In this document: piece by piece, positions 1 to 7,734 of the stretch
Position numbering within the stretch: the first letter of the stretch is position 1
Layout: every line of letters starts with the position of its first letter
Source of the DNA: Pseudophaeobacter sp965641885
Lineage (GTDB): Bacteria > Pseudomonadota > Alphaproteobacteria > Rhodobacterales > Rhodobacteraceae
Assembly: GCA_965641885.1 (NCBI GenBank)
Contig: OZ282574.1
Span: forward strand, 2,790,001 to 2,854,000
Reading direction: 5' to 3'
DNA: 64,000 nucleotides
Made by a program: the position numbers and the translations under genes
The notes under the pieces: model-generated
What the model was told of the DNA's origin: nothing
The model's input: the letters and a program-made list of their open reading frames with translations, nothing else
The model's database searches: none

Positions 1-1738
1 CCTGCTCTTCAGCGAAAAGAGGGCCCTGTACATTGTCCAACTCATCTAGCTGACTTCTCTGTGTGTTCACCAAATTAGTTGCCGCTGCCGAAGCTTCACC
101 AATGGTTTTCACCGTTTGCTTGATGGTAGTTAAAGCGTGCGGCGTCGTCATATTCATAGCGCCAGTTTGCTTGCGTTCGGTCAGCCTGGTGTACTCATCC
201 AATCCACGACGAACGTCTTCTTGCGCTTTGTTTGCAAATCTTTTGCAGTAATCTGATACCGCCAGGAAACCTCTATAGTACATGTCTTCTACAAAATTCT
301 CGCGGTCAGATTTCTCTGTCAGCATGTAGTTCCTCTTGCCAGTAAGCGCGAAGTAGCCCGCAGTATTGTCAACACGGAGATGGTAGACACTTCCTGACGT
401 CATGCTACGTGCAAGGTCTAGCCAGTCTTCGCCAGCACGTACGCGAAACCCATCGCGTAGAATGGCGATACCTTTCAGGCGCTTGAATTTCTCTCGGGTC
501 GCTGCTCCACCAATTGCAGACTGCTGATGTTTACCGAAGTTGAAGTAGTAAAGTGCGCCATCGAAATCGCCGGGAATGCCAACCTGTGAACTTAAGCCCT
601 TAACAATTTTTGAGAACGGAACTTTATCATGCAATTCAATGATCCAGTCTTTCTTGGGTGAGACGTCACGGTGATCATATTTTTTGAGCTTTCTACTACC
701 TTGCAACCCTTCGGGCCCATCTTTCCCGTCTAGCCAGCTCAAGAAAGCTTCGCCTTCGTCTGTTCCCAAAAGGCGATTAGCTCGATCGATAGCATCGGGG
801 CTATTGGATGCTAGGAACACGCTTCTTCTAAAGCGTGCTTCTAGATGCAACATGCTATCGCCGTCGTCACCAACCTCGAACCTAAATTTGAATTCGGATA
901 CGGCCTGTTTCAGCAGATCATCTGTTACTTGGTCCATCTCGTAAGCCTGTCCATCGATCCGGACACTTACTGGAAATGTTTTCACAGCCTCAAAAGGGGA
1001 TACGATGGACGCGATCGAGTAAGAAAGCTGCCTTGCCCGATCCTTGTTTCTCCATTCGGAAATATCATTAATACCGTAAACGATAACTTCAGTGCCAAAG
1101 AAGTCACTGGAATTCGGCTCGCTCGAAATCTCCACAGGAATTCGATCTAAGGTTTCGGCACCTTCACAGTCTTTCCAACGGAACCAGGCGACAGTAATGC
1201 GGTCGTCGCCCTTTCGCGCAGAGCGCAACAGAAGGATATCACCTAGACGCATCGTGCCTAATCGGCCAAGTCCTTTGTCTCCAAGTGGCGTGCGCCCTTT
1301 TTCTGTTTCCGGCTTAGGTGCACCTTGAGCGACACGCTTGATAGAGTTGCTAACTACCAGCCATGATTCGATCACTGAACTCGGCGACAATCCGACGCCC
1401 TTATCCCGCACGATGATACTACCCTTGTAGCGCAAGCGCCGGAGGCAGGTGTCTTTGTCAACATTTTCCAGCGAGATTGAGACCGTCTCAGAGTCATCAC
1501 AAAAGGAAGAGAATTTTGATTGAGGACCCGTCTGTTCAAGCTCACCAGTTTCTTCGGTGTCGATTACGATTTCACAACGCGGTGAGTCAGCATCATACGC
1601 ATTTTTGACAAGTTCCAGTAAGGCTTGCTCCGGATCAGTGACAAGCTCACGCCCGAGCTGGGTCAATACATGAGCACCGACTCTAAGCTGCGGTTCTTCA
1701 GCTTGCTGCACAGGTTTACTTGTATTTTTGTTATTCAA
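1..1738 (-). CDS. MORC/MutL-like GHKL ATPase, partial (3' end beyond left edge)
   Basis: I translated this frame directly; it stays open from a TTG at 1738 to base 1, giving at least 579 residues. The N-terminus has the GHKL nucleotide-binding boxes in order: N box ELVKNAYDAD (about residues 37-46), G1 box VRDKGVGLSP (about 111-120), and G2 box TPLGDKGLGR (about 152-161). These are characteristic of the Hsp90/MutL/MORC ATPase fold. The rest is an uncharacterised, partly Glu/Lys-rich region. The TTG start overlaps the last codons of the upstream methyltransferase gene by 8 bp, and no ATG occurs before the N box; a GTG at codon 9 is the alternative. Prokaryotic MORC/MutL homologues are known to sit beside DNA methylases in restriction-like operons. 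The C-terminus is not visible, so the effector part is unknown. Confidence 0.85.
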   Translation of the reverse strand, partial: MNNKNTSKPVQQAEEPQLRVGAHVLTQLGRELVTDPEQALLELVKNAYDADSPRCEIVIDTEETGELEQTGPQSKFSSFCDDSETVSISLENVDKDTCLRRLRYKGSIIVRDKGVGLSPSSVIESWLVVSNSIKRVAQGAPKPETEKGRTPLGDKGLGRLGTMRLGDILLLRSARKGDDRITVAWFRWKDCEGAETLDRIPVEISSEPNSSDFFGTEVIVYGINDISEWRNKDRARQLSYSIASIVSPFEAVKTFPVSVRIDGQAYEMDQVTDDLLKQAVSEFKFRFEVGDDGDSMLHLEARFRRSVFLASNSPDAIDRANRLLGTDEGEAFLSWLDGKDGPEGLQGSRKLKKYDHRDVSPKKDWIIELHDKVPFSKIVKGLSSQVGIPGDFDGALYYFNFGKHQQSAIGGAATREKFKRLKGIAILRDGFRVRAGEDWLDLARSMTSGSVYHLRVDNTAGYFALTGKRNYMLTEKSDRENFVEDMYYRGFLAVSDYCKRFANKAQEDVRRGLDEYTRLTERKQTGAMNMTTPHALTTIKQTVKTIGEASAAATNLVNTQRSQLDELDNVQGPLFAEEQ

Positions 1739-3077
1739 AGGAAGCTACCAAAGTTGTCTCGGAGTTTATTAGACCACCTAAAGAATTTCTGCTCGGCATA
1801 CGCTTCACGGGCAATCGGCGATGGACTACTTCTACACGCTCTCCGCCAAGCCTCTGGACAAACTCTTCGCACACCTTATCAAATGGAACGATCAGGCCTG
1901 CAGAGGTACGGTTACCGGAAGTAATTACCCAATGGGAAGGTCCCCTAGTCTGTTTTCGCACACTTTTCAGAGCCAGATAGTAATCCCAAAGGAACGCACC
2001 TACCTTTCTCACCTGGGTGGCTTTGCCAATATCGCGAGCTTCCTGGAAAAACTCCATCATTGAAGGAGAAAGCCGTTCAACCTTACGAGTTTTTGCATCT
2101 GCATCGTGAAGAGAGCCACCAAGACTGGCTGTGTCGATTGCGGCAGCATTTGCTAACCATTCTCGGACAGGTACTCGGGGAAGATCCTCGATGGGTATCC
2201 AGTTCAGTGCGAGGTAGCTAAATTGTCCGTATGGAATCGTGGTCCTGTTATCCCCATAAGGAGGCGATGTCATGATTACGTGATGACTGCCTCGACGGTC
2301 AAAACCAGCTTTGTGAATATCGCTGCATATTAGCTCAGGGACTGGATCTTGGTTGCCTCTAACACCTCGTTCTGTACGGTAAGCAACTGCTCGATCAAGA
2401 AGATTGTGCAGGTTTGATTTAAATGTTCTGCTGACTTCTTCGGGAAGGATAACGTCGTCTTCGGGCCGTTTGTGTAGTTTGTAGGTGCTGGTGCGTGACT
2501 TAGAGCACGACCTAATGGTTTCTGCGAAAGCGACCCAAAGACATTTACGCTTCTCCCGACTCTCAACAGTCATGATCGCGCGACGGAAACGCGAAAAAAG
2601 TGCGATTTGGTCGCGAGTGAACCACTTGTCGATTTTGTGGAAGTCTACGTCAGCATCTTCGCTCCAATCTCGCTTTAGAGCCTCCAACACGTCCACCACA
2701 GCCGTATCAAGTGCAACCCCTGCCTCTACCGTCGCTTTTGCTTCGCAGGTCAAAATTGCAAGCGGATTAATATCAACACCCGTGAAGGGAAGGCCGCGCC
2801 TCATTGCTTCGGTCATCACTGTCCCCGACCCAACGAAGGGGTCGACTACATGAATGTCTCTGCCCACTTCTCCAATAACGGCATCTAGGATATCCGCCTG
2901 CATTGTTGGCACCATCATGGCCGGATAGCGAATCAAGCCGTGTAGATCGTGTCGAGTGTTTGCTCCGGAAGCCAGCCAGCCCTGAGGTGTAGAAGCATTG
3001 AACGCACGCAGAACTGCGTCAAGAGATGGCTGAGCTTGATTCATAAAACACCCTACCAGGTCAACTTTTAAAAGCAT
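1731..3077 (-). CDS. DNA methyltransferase (N4-cytosine/N6-adenine type)
   Basis: A 448-residue S-adenosylmethionine-dependent DNA methyltransferase. Motif I, VVDPFVGSGTVMTEA (about residues 77-91), is the AdoMet-binding loop and is followed by the acidic GVDINPLA strand. The catalytic motif IV is TSPPYGDN (near residue 268), the SPPY form common in amino-methylating enzymes that act on N4-cytosine and some N6-adenine sites. Motif I precedes motif IV by nearly 190 residues, which leaves room for a target-recognition region between them. Methionine 12 (3044) is an alternative start. The 3' end overlaps the GHKL ATPase gene by 8 bp, so the two are probably translated together. No restriction nuclease is recognised within the window. 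The target sequence cannot be predicted. Confidence 0.85.
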   Translation of the reverse strand: MLLKVDLVGCFMNQAQPSLDAVLRAFNASTPQGWLASGANTRHDLHGLIRYPAMMVPTMQADILDAVIGEVGRDIHVVDPFVGSGTVMTEAMRRGLPFTGVDINPLAILTCEAKATVEAGVALDTAVVDVLEALKRDWSEDADVDFHKIDKWFTRDQIALFSRFRRAIMTVESREKRKCLWVAFAETIRSCSKSRTSTYKLHKRPEDDVILPEEVSRTFKSNLHNLLDRAVAYRTERGVRGNQDPVPELICSDIHKAGFDRRGSHHVIMTSPPYGDNRTTIPYGQFSYLALNWIPIEDLPRVPVREWLANAAAIDTASLGGSLHDADAKTRKVERLSPSMMEFFQEARDIGKATQVRKVGAFLWDYYLALKSVRKQTRGPSHWVITSGNRTSAGLIVPFDKVCEEFVQRLGGERVEVVHRRLPVKRMPSRNSLGGLINSETTLVASFE

Positions 3078-3516
3078 TTAGCTGTTTTCTTCTCATGCTG
3101 TCCATGACGCTTATGCATGCTCGTCCAACTTTAAGACCGACTGTGGCAATCGACTGTGCCCTTGTCACGGTTTCATGAAATCACAAGTGATCGTTTGGGC
3201 CATATTTCGTTCGGAATATACTGGATTCTTCGAGCCCAAGAAGGCGTGATGGCGACGAAGATAGCTGAAGCTATCTAAGCCCTTCCGGCACGGCACCAAG
3301 GCCGAAAAGCCAGTCTCTAGTACATGACCACGATCCAGATTTAACAACGATTGATTTCGTTCAAGTTGCCTCGACCACTATTGAGCAATACTTGAATGAC
3401 TAGCATGAGTAAGTCGAGCCGCAGCGATAGATGGCCCATCGAAGATCGGCAACGGACCGATGTCCCCCTGCCGTTTGGCATCGCAATCCTAACTTTCCTC
3501 ACGTTGCTACCCGAGC
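3078..3516. other. Intergenic stretch, no supported gene
   Basis: About 440 bases separate the methyltransferase start from the phage-type operon. Short frames exist on both strands, but none has a ribosome binding site or a recognisable product. The methyltransferase promoter must lie in the left part. No copy of the tRNA-Thr 3' end was seen here, so it does not look like the other boundary of the island. Confidence 0.5.
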
Positions 3517-4212
3517 CTACCCGCCCCTCATCCCCTCAAGCGTCTGCGCGAGAGCCTGTGCCACGCACCGGGAGTTCTCGCCATAGACGGACCAACCATG
3601 CGCCTTCAGCACGTCACTGAGGGCGCGATCCTCCAGGCAGACCATATCCACCAACCGCCGATCGGCAATCGACACCCGTGATCCGCGCTTTGATGGCCGA
3701 ATGCGGCGCACCACTATGGCGGATCCTGTTCCGATCCGGCGGTGCAGGCGCTCAATCTCTTCGCGGTCGCGCAAAACTGCATCCATGAAATCGCCACCTC
3801 GTCCGCTGCCACCTGTTCGGATCGCTTCGATCGAGGAACATTTGAGCCCGGCGCAGGCGTGGCGCTCAACCAGATCCCGGTAGTGGCGTCCAATGGCAAC
3901 CTGACCTGCGGAGAGCGGCGAGGCTTTGTTGTGCCGTGCCGCCTTGGCTGCCATCACGTCAAACACATCGGCGCGTTGGATTGCGGAGCGTCCGCGATAG
4001 CCCGCAGACTTCGCCTCGAAGCCGCCCTCGCCGTCTGGAATTAGCGCAGTGGGCTCAAACACCCGATAGGCACCCCGCGCCGGGGCCTGGGGGATCGCAT
4101 CACCGCAGATCGCGGGCACCGTGCCCTGCGCCTTGATCGCGGCCAGGCGGGTGGCCTCGGACTGCAGTCTGGCGACACCATCTGCGGCCACCAAAATCAC
4201 CTGTTCACTCAC
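3517..4212 (-). CDS. Hypothetical protein of phage-type operon
   Basis: A 231-residue protein of unknown function when read from the GTG at 4212. This start is preferred over an upstream one because GTGA overlaps the TGA of the preceding gene, as in the rest of the operon. Residues about 100-170 hold a basic, helical segment with many Arg and His. The C-terminal 40 residues (LSDVLKAHGWSVYGENSR) could form a helix-turn-helix-like unit, but I cannot assign a family. It is the last gene of a minus-strand run that begins at the Cro-like gene near 6412. A role in control or replication of the element is only an inference from this position. Confidence 0.6.
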   Translation of the reverse strand: MSEQVILVAADGVARLQSEATRLAAIKAQGTVPAICGDAIPQAPARGAYRVFEPTALIPDGEGGFEAKSAGYRGRSAIQRADVFDVMAAKAARHNKASPLSAGQVAIGRHYRDLVERHACAGLKCSSIEAIRTGGSGRGGDFMDAVLRDREEIERLHRRIGTGSAIVVRRIRPSKRGSRVSIADRRLVDMVCLEDRALSDVLKAHGWSVYGENSRCVAQALAQTLEGMRGG

Positions 4213-4826
4213 GCCTGCACCTCTTCTTTGTCTTTGTTCGTTTCCATGATGGCCAGGCACTGGCGCTCCAGGGCTGTGAACCAGCGCAGCCATTGCAGAT
4301 CATCCTGTCTGGCAACGCCGCGCTGGTTTTCACGCTGGACGCGCGCACGCTTGCTGCGGTTTTCTTCGGCCTGCCATTTCATCTTCGCGATATCGTATTT
4401 CGTCGGCGGCGGGCCCCAGCGGTTGGCGGTCTCGAACAGCTCGACATGATAGCCTTCATCCAATGCGCGCCGCCCCATGGCACTGCGCAAGATGCTGCAG
4501 ACATATTCTGACCAGTCCGCAGGTGGCGGCTGGAGGCGATAGGCCCAGTTCAACATATGCTGCTCCTTTGGCCAGATGTCGTGCCGCCTGCCCCGCGCCA
4601 TGCGAATGCAAAACTCATTCAATCCCCTCAGACGCTGCTCCGGCAGGTAGGCCAGCTTGACCGCCAGCCGGTCGAGCATCGCGGCATACTCACCCGCGTT
4701 CTGTTTAGGGCTCTTGCTCATGCCACCCCGCACCAAGGGATCAATCAGGATCCGTGCAACCCGCGCCTTTCCTGTCTCCGTCTTCATCGCTGCCAACCTT
4801 TTCTCAGCACTGCTCAACTTATCCAC
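4209..4826 (-). CDS. Hypothetical protein of phage-type operon
   Basis: A frame of 205 residues starting at a GTG; methionine 14 (4787) is an alternative start. It is rich in charged residues and looks mainly helical, with no membrane segment or signal peptide. The Trp-rich stretch in the middle (LNWAYRLQPPPADWSEY) and the basic tail (NRSKRARVQRENQRG) suggest a nucleic-acid or protein-binding role, but no family is recognised. Its stop codon overlaps the start of the next gene by 4 bases, a sign of translational coupling. Genes of this size are common in the early operons of alphaproteobacterial temperate elements. Confidence 0.6.
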   Translation of the reverse strand: MDKLSSAEKRLAAMKTETGKARVARILIDPLVRGGMSKSPKQNAGEYAAMLDRLAVKLAYLPEQRLRGLNEFCIRMARGRRHDIWPKEQHMLNWAYRLQPPPADWSEYVCSILRSAMGRRALDEGYHVELFETANRWGPPPTKYDIAKMKWQAEENRSKRARVQRENQRGVARQDDLQWLRWFTALERQCLAIMETNKDKEEVQA

Positions 4827-4925
4827 AGGGGCCGCCGTGATTTGTGCCGCGCCTGCCTCTATCGTTTCTTTTCATTTCTTCTCTTTTCCTTTCAGCCGCG
4901 CGGTTTTGGGCGGAAATCAAAAACA

Positions 4926-5000
4926 GAACTTCCAAAAACCGCGCTTTTCTTCCTGAAAACTTCCGCCGGAACTTCCGAAATCTTCCACCGGAAGTTTTGC
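4926..5000. repeat. Cluster of AACTTCC/GGAAGTT repeats
   Basis: Within 75 bases the heptamer AACTTCC occurs at 4927-4933, 4959-4964 and 4970-4976. A degenerate copy (TCTTCC) lies at 4981-4986, and an inverted copy, CCGGAAGTT, begins at 4988. CCGG spacers accompany the later copies. The cluster lies in the only gap of the minus-strand early operon, just 3' of the replication-like gene. It resembles iterons or a protein-binding array, but no function is shown. Confidence 0.5.
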
Positions 5001-5008
5001 GGCGGTTT

Positions 5009-5620
5009 TTACGGCTGCGTGGAAAGCGCTTCCCAGGCTTCCTTGATGCGCTTTTCCGTGGCACTGCCGCCGGGATAGGCATCCTCAATCCAGTCGCTCA
5101 GCCGGTTCACCCATTCGTCATTGGCGGCGACCTGTCTGCCGCCTGGGATCCGGTTCACCAGGTTCTCGCGAATGGTGCCAAGCCGCTTGCGCATCCGGTC
5201 ATCAGCGTTCTTTGCCGCGTTGCGCTTTTTGGACCCTACCGCCTTCAGCGCGATCTCAGTCACCACCGGATGGTGCAGCCGCTGCACCCCGTCACAAATA
5301 CAGAGCGACCAGTTGTGCAGCGGGCCGATCTCGCGCTGGCACAGGCTGTCAAAGACCTCCTGCGAGACCCCGACCAGCTTAGCCAATAGCTTGGGATTGG
5401 TCGGCAGCGTGCCCACCGGCGACTGCGTTTGCGCCAGATAGATCAGGTCCAGGAACACCGCCCGCACCTCCAGATCGGCCAGCAGCCGCGTGTCGCTGGT
5501 CAGCCAGCGCTGATAGTGGAACTCGACAAAGTAGTGGCTTTCCAGCCGCTCGCCCGCCTCGATCGGATAGACGGGCACCTCGCCCGCACTTACCGGTTTC
5601 AGATGATGCGCGACCCCCAT
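5009..5620 (-). CDS. DUF1376-like / phage replication-type protein
   Basis: A 203-residue protein. Residues about 30-95 (YFVEFHYQRWLTSDTRLL, then LPTNPKLLAKLVGVS and a VFDSL turn) resemble the N-terminal unit of DUF1376-type phage replication proteins: a short aromatic strand, a helix, then a winged-helix-like segment choosing between thresholds. The middle is basic (KKRNAAKNADDRMRKR) and the C-terminus is Trp-rich. The ATG shares one base with the TGA of the preceding gene (TGATG), so the start is well supported. In a temperate element such a gene would serve replication initiation or helicase loading. The family match is from memory of the pattern and is tentative. Confidence 0.6.
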   Translation of the reverse strand: MGVAHHLKPVSAGEVPVYPIEAGERLESHYFVEFHYQRWLTSDTRLLADLEVRAVFLDLIYLAQTQSPVGTLPTNPKLLAKLVGVSQEVFDSLCQREIGPLHNWSLCICDGVQRLHHPVVTEIALKAVGSKKRNAAKNADDRMRKRLGTIRENLVNRIPGGRQVAANDEWVNRLSDWIEDAYPGGSATEKRIKEAWEALSTQP

Positions 5621-5865
5621 CAGACGAAGGCCTCAACCAAGTCATAGACCTCGCAGGCCTGCGCCGCCTCAAACGGGGCCATCCGCCGGCGGTCCGTCAC
5701 CCGGCGGCGATAGCGATTGCCCCAGCCGCGATGCATGCAGATATTGCGACAGGTATTGGCACTGGCGCCGGTAAAGCGCGCCAGATCCGCAAGCGTACAA
5801 TCGCCCGCAGTTGCGCGGGTCATCCACCAGATCTGATAGGCGATGCGTTGCGTCTGAATATTCAT
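5620..5865 (-). CDS. Small HTH-like protein of early operon
   Basis: An 81-residue basic protein from the ATG at 5865. An upstream extension of the frame is rejected because this ATG lies within the ATGA overlap with the previous gene. Residues about 24-46 (CTLADLARFTGASANTCRNI) fit a helix-turn-helix, and the following segment is Arg-rich. It probably binds DNA. No specific family is recognised. Its TGA overlaps the ATG of the replication-like gene. Confidence 0.6.
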   Translation of the reverse strand: MNIQTQRIAYQIWWMTRATAGDCTLADLARFTGASANTCRNICMHRGWGNRYRRRVTDRRRMAPFEAAQACEVYDLVEAFV

Positions 5866-6185
5866 GCTGCCGCCCCTATCTGCGCGTGAAAGAACCCCGG
5901 AGCCTCTGGGTCGGTCATGATCATCAGCAGCGCGATATGGCTGGCGGGGGCAGTCACCGCGCCCCACCAGTTCAGCGCCGTTTGAAAGCTGACATCGCAA
6001 AACAACGCCACCTCGCGCGGGCTGTTGAACCGGGCGCGAAAGTAGCTGGACCACAGATCCGGTGCCTCAGATTTGAGCCGATAGGCCTCAAACTGATTTG
6101 ACCAAGAGCTTTGACCCGCACTTGTGCCAGCCTCGGCACATGACGGATCATTGCTTACAATCAGGGTCAGACGGGGGCGGCTCAT
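5862..6185 (-). CDS. Hypothetical protein of early operon
   Basis: A 107-residue protein. Its C-terminal half (REVALFCDVSFQTALNWWGAV) has the spacing of a helix-turn-helix, in which a transcription or replication protein reads DNA while lacking a sensor domain. The ATGA overlaps at both ends (6182-6185 and 5862-5865) make the start and the operon membership firm. The product is otherwise unrecognised. Confidence 0.6.
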   Translation of the reverse strand: MSRPRLTLIVSNDPSCAEAGTSAGQSSWSNQFEAYRLKSEAPDLWSSYFRARFNSPREVALFCDVSFQTALNWWGAVTAPASHIALLMIMTDPEAPGFFHAQIGAAA

Positions 6186-6412
6186 GCGGCATCCCTTTCC
6201 GTCTGAGTCGGCGGCACCTTCAGAAAGGAGAAAAGAGCCCGCGGTGGTTCAGCCACCTGCTGCTCTCGCGCCATTTTGCACAACGCGTCATACCAGGCAG
6301 CAGGCATCACGCCCTCCTGCATATGGGTATGCACGGTTGTTGGTTTTTTGTTCAGGCGCATCGCGACGGCGCGATATCCACCCAAAGCTTGGATCAGGGT
6401 ACGAGTGGTCAT
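6182..6412 (-). CDS. Cro/YdaS-like DNA-binding protein
   Basis: First gene of the minus-strand early operon. From the ATG at 6412 it encodes 76 residues, and residues 2-45 (LIQALGGYRAVAMRLNKK, then TVHTHMQEG) fit a Cro/YdaS helix-turn-helix that recognises operator DNA. Longer starts at 6442 (ATG) or 6448 (TTG) are possible, but they would place coding sequence over the operator at 6427-6442. It diverges from the XRE repressor gene at 6502, the layout of a cI/cro switch. It probably represses the repressor promoter, its own promoter, or both. Confidence 0.65.
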   Translation of the reverse strand: MTTRTLIQALGGYRAVAMRLNKKPTTVHTHMQEGVMPAAWYDALCKMAREQQVAEPPRALFSFLKVPPTQTERDAA

Positions 6413-6426
6413 ACCAAACCGAATAG

Positions 6427-6482
6427 TACGATTATTTCGCATTATCAAGTGTGCAACACTTCATTGATGCGAATTTATCGTA
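6427..6482. promoter_or_regulatory. Divergent control region with paired operators
   Basis: Two 16-bp elements face each other between the Cro-like and repressor genes. On the minus strand 6442-6427 reads ATGCGAAATAATCGTA, and on the plus strand 6467-6482 reads ATGCGAATTTATCGTA. They match at 14 of 16 positions. Between them lies a palindrome, AAGTGT-GCA-ACACTT (6447-6461). On the minus strand TTGCAC (6456-6451) could serve as a -35 box and TACTAT (6428-6423) as a -10-like element, though the spacing is long. This fits a lysogeny-type switch bound by the XRE protein. Confidence 0.65.
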
Positions 6483-6501
6483 TTTCCGCGAAGACTGACC
6501 C

Positions 6502-6798
6502 ATGAGCTATTTAGAAACAGAACGCACTTGCCGTCGCGGCGACACCTCAGCCGAAGCCATACACAGACGCTTGGTTGCAACGCGTCTGATGACGGGTCTT
6601 TCGCAGAAAGAACTCGCTGCAAACGCGGGGATAAAGTACACAACCTTCCGTTCCCAGGAACAAACTGGCGCACCTTCGGTACAGCTAATGAGTTACTTTT
6701 TATCAGCCTTCTCGGTTGACTATAATTTCATTTTGGGCGGCGACCCTGCACGGCTGCCCGCCGACGTTCTTCAAGAGATACTGAAGCACCTCGACTAA
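6502..6798 (+). CDS. XRE-family transcriptional repressor (CI-like)
   Basis: A 98-residue protein with a lambda-repressor-type helix-turn-helix at about residues 23-62. The segment runs RLMTGLSQKELAANAGIKYTT and continues into a second helix pair. The rest is short and ends in a helix (PADVLQEILKHLD), so there is no LexA-type peptidase domain and induction would not be by self-cleavage. It diverges from the Cro-like gene across the paired operators and is the likely binder of those sites and of the related site at 6987-7002. The shortness of the C-terminus is typical of repressors of satellite-like elements and toxin-antitoxin units as well as phages. Confidence 0.75.
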   Translation: MSYLETERTCRRGDTSAEAIHRRLVATRLMTGLSQKELAANAGIKYTTFRSQEQTGAPSVQLMSYFLSAFSVDYNFILGGDPARLPADVLQEILKHLD

Positions 6799-6979
6799 CG
6801 CGCCACCATACAAAGGGTGCGAACACCCAATTCAGATTAACACCCAACGGAACAAGGATGATGGCGATTGCCCTTGGCAGCATACGATTCCCCCACAATG
6901 TTCACGTTTTAGTCCAATTCAAATCAGCAATGCAACCCATGACTGAAGATCATAAATACCATTTTTTCGTATTTATAGA

Positions 6980-7006
6980 TTGACGTATGCGAAATTTCCG
7001 TACTAT
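6980..7006 (+). promoter_or_regulatory. Promoter with embedded repressor operator
   Basis: TTGACG (6980-6985) and TACTAT (7001-7006) form a -35/-10 pair with a 15-base spacer. ATGCGAAATTTCCGTA (6987-7002) fills the spacer and matches the operator consensus of the divergent region at 13 of 16 positions. A half site, TTTCGTA, lies just upstream at 6965-6971. A protein bound here would block RNA polymerase. The promoter reads toward the operon that ends with the excisionase-like gene. Confidence 0.6.
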
Positions 7007-7035
7007 CTAAACTCCATCAACCGAAGGAGAATTAG

Positions 7036-7317
7036 ATGCAAGACCTTCCAAAAGAAGTCATTGAGACCGCCCGAGGCATCGCCTCTCACCCCGAGAACTT
7101 TCTGGGCGACACACGTGTATTCACGACAGCCTGGGCTGCCCTCAAGGCAGAACGCGGGCAAGGCTTTGATCCCAGCAGATTGCGGCCGCAGCATTTAGTG
7201 GACTGCCCACCTCCAACGCCGGAACCGATCGACCAAACGCTGGATCGCGTCGGCCAACGTGTCCGCGACCTGATCGAGACAAAGGGCTATTCCGGCCAGC
7301 CGCCCCATGCAGCCTGA
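7036..7317 (+). CDS. Hypothetical protein, first gene of xis-side operon
   Basis: A 93-residue soluble protein of unknown function. A strong ribosome binding site (AAGGAGA) lies 7 bases before the ATG, and a promoter with an embedded repressor operator precedes it. The protein is Pro-rich in its centre (CPPPTPEPID) and ends in a helix. Its stop overlaps the next start by 11 bases. Confidence 0.6.
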   Translation: MQDLPKEVIETARGIASHPENFLGDTRVFTTAWAALKAERGQGFDPSRLRPQHLVDCPPPTPEPIDQTLDRVGQRVRDLIETKGYSGQPPHAA

Positions 7318-7624
7318 CCACCTCACACCCCATGCAGCCGCACTGGATTTGCAGCAGCACCACGGCCTGAACAAGTTCCTGCGGTTCTTCGATCTCGGCG
7401 GCACCATCACCCCGCCCAGTGACGACCCGCAGGATTGGTGGGAGCCCGAAAACCTCACCCACCGGGCCGAACTTTTGGGCATCTGCACGTCCGGCGATGA
7501 TGGCCACGCAGCACTTTTGGGCTGGATCGCCATTGCCGAAAAAGCGCCTCCCCACGTCGGGGCGTCCCTCGCCCCGGTTACTCTCGACACCGATAGCCTG
7601 AGCGCTGCCCATCGGGGGCAATAG
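7307..7624 (+). CDS. Hypothetical protein, second gene of xis-side operon
   Basis: A 105-residue frame whose ATG lies 11 bases inside the end of the previous gene. It is Asp/Pro/Trp-rich (PPSDDPQDWWEPENL) with no recognised domain. Two longer minus-strand frames overlap it, but they lack context. The plus strand is preferred because of the operon arrangement and the downstream excisionase-like gene. A 38-codon frame at 7659-7775 may follow, but it is not supported well enough to call. Confidence 0.45.
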   Translation: MQPDHLTPHAAALDLQQHHGLNKFLRFFDLGGTITPPSDDPQDWWEPENLTHRAELLGICTSGDDGHAALLGWIAIAEKAPPHVGASLAPVTLDTDSLSAAHRGQ

Positions 7625-7734
7625 CATCGGCCTTTCCAGGGCAGAGCGAGACGGGCTCATGGCCTACTACTTAGAAGAGGCCTGCGGGCCCAAGAAATCA
7701 GCACTTGCTGCACGAAAACACCCAGGATTGAGAA

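Noticed and set aside
3078..3516. Left attachment repeat of the island
   Set aside because: No copy of the tRNA-Thr 3' sequence was seen here; the boundary is probably left of the window.
4819..5088. Arg/Lys-rich 89-residue minus-strand frame
   Set aside because: Overlaps the end of the replication-like gene and the start of the next gene in another frame; its content comes from the repeat cluster.
7142..7660. 172-residue minus-strand frame
   Set aside because: Opposes two plus-strand genes that form an operon with ribosome binding sites and promoter; low-complexity product.
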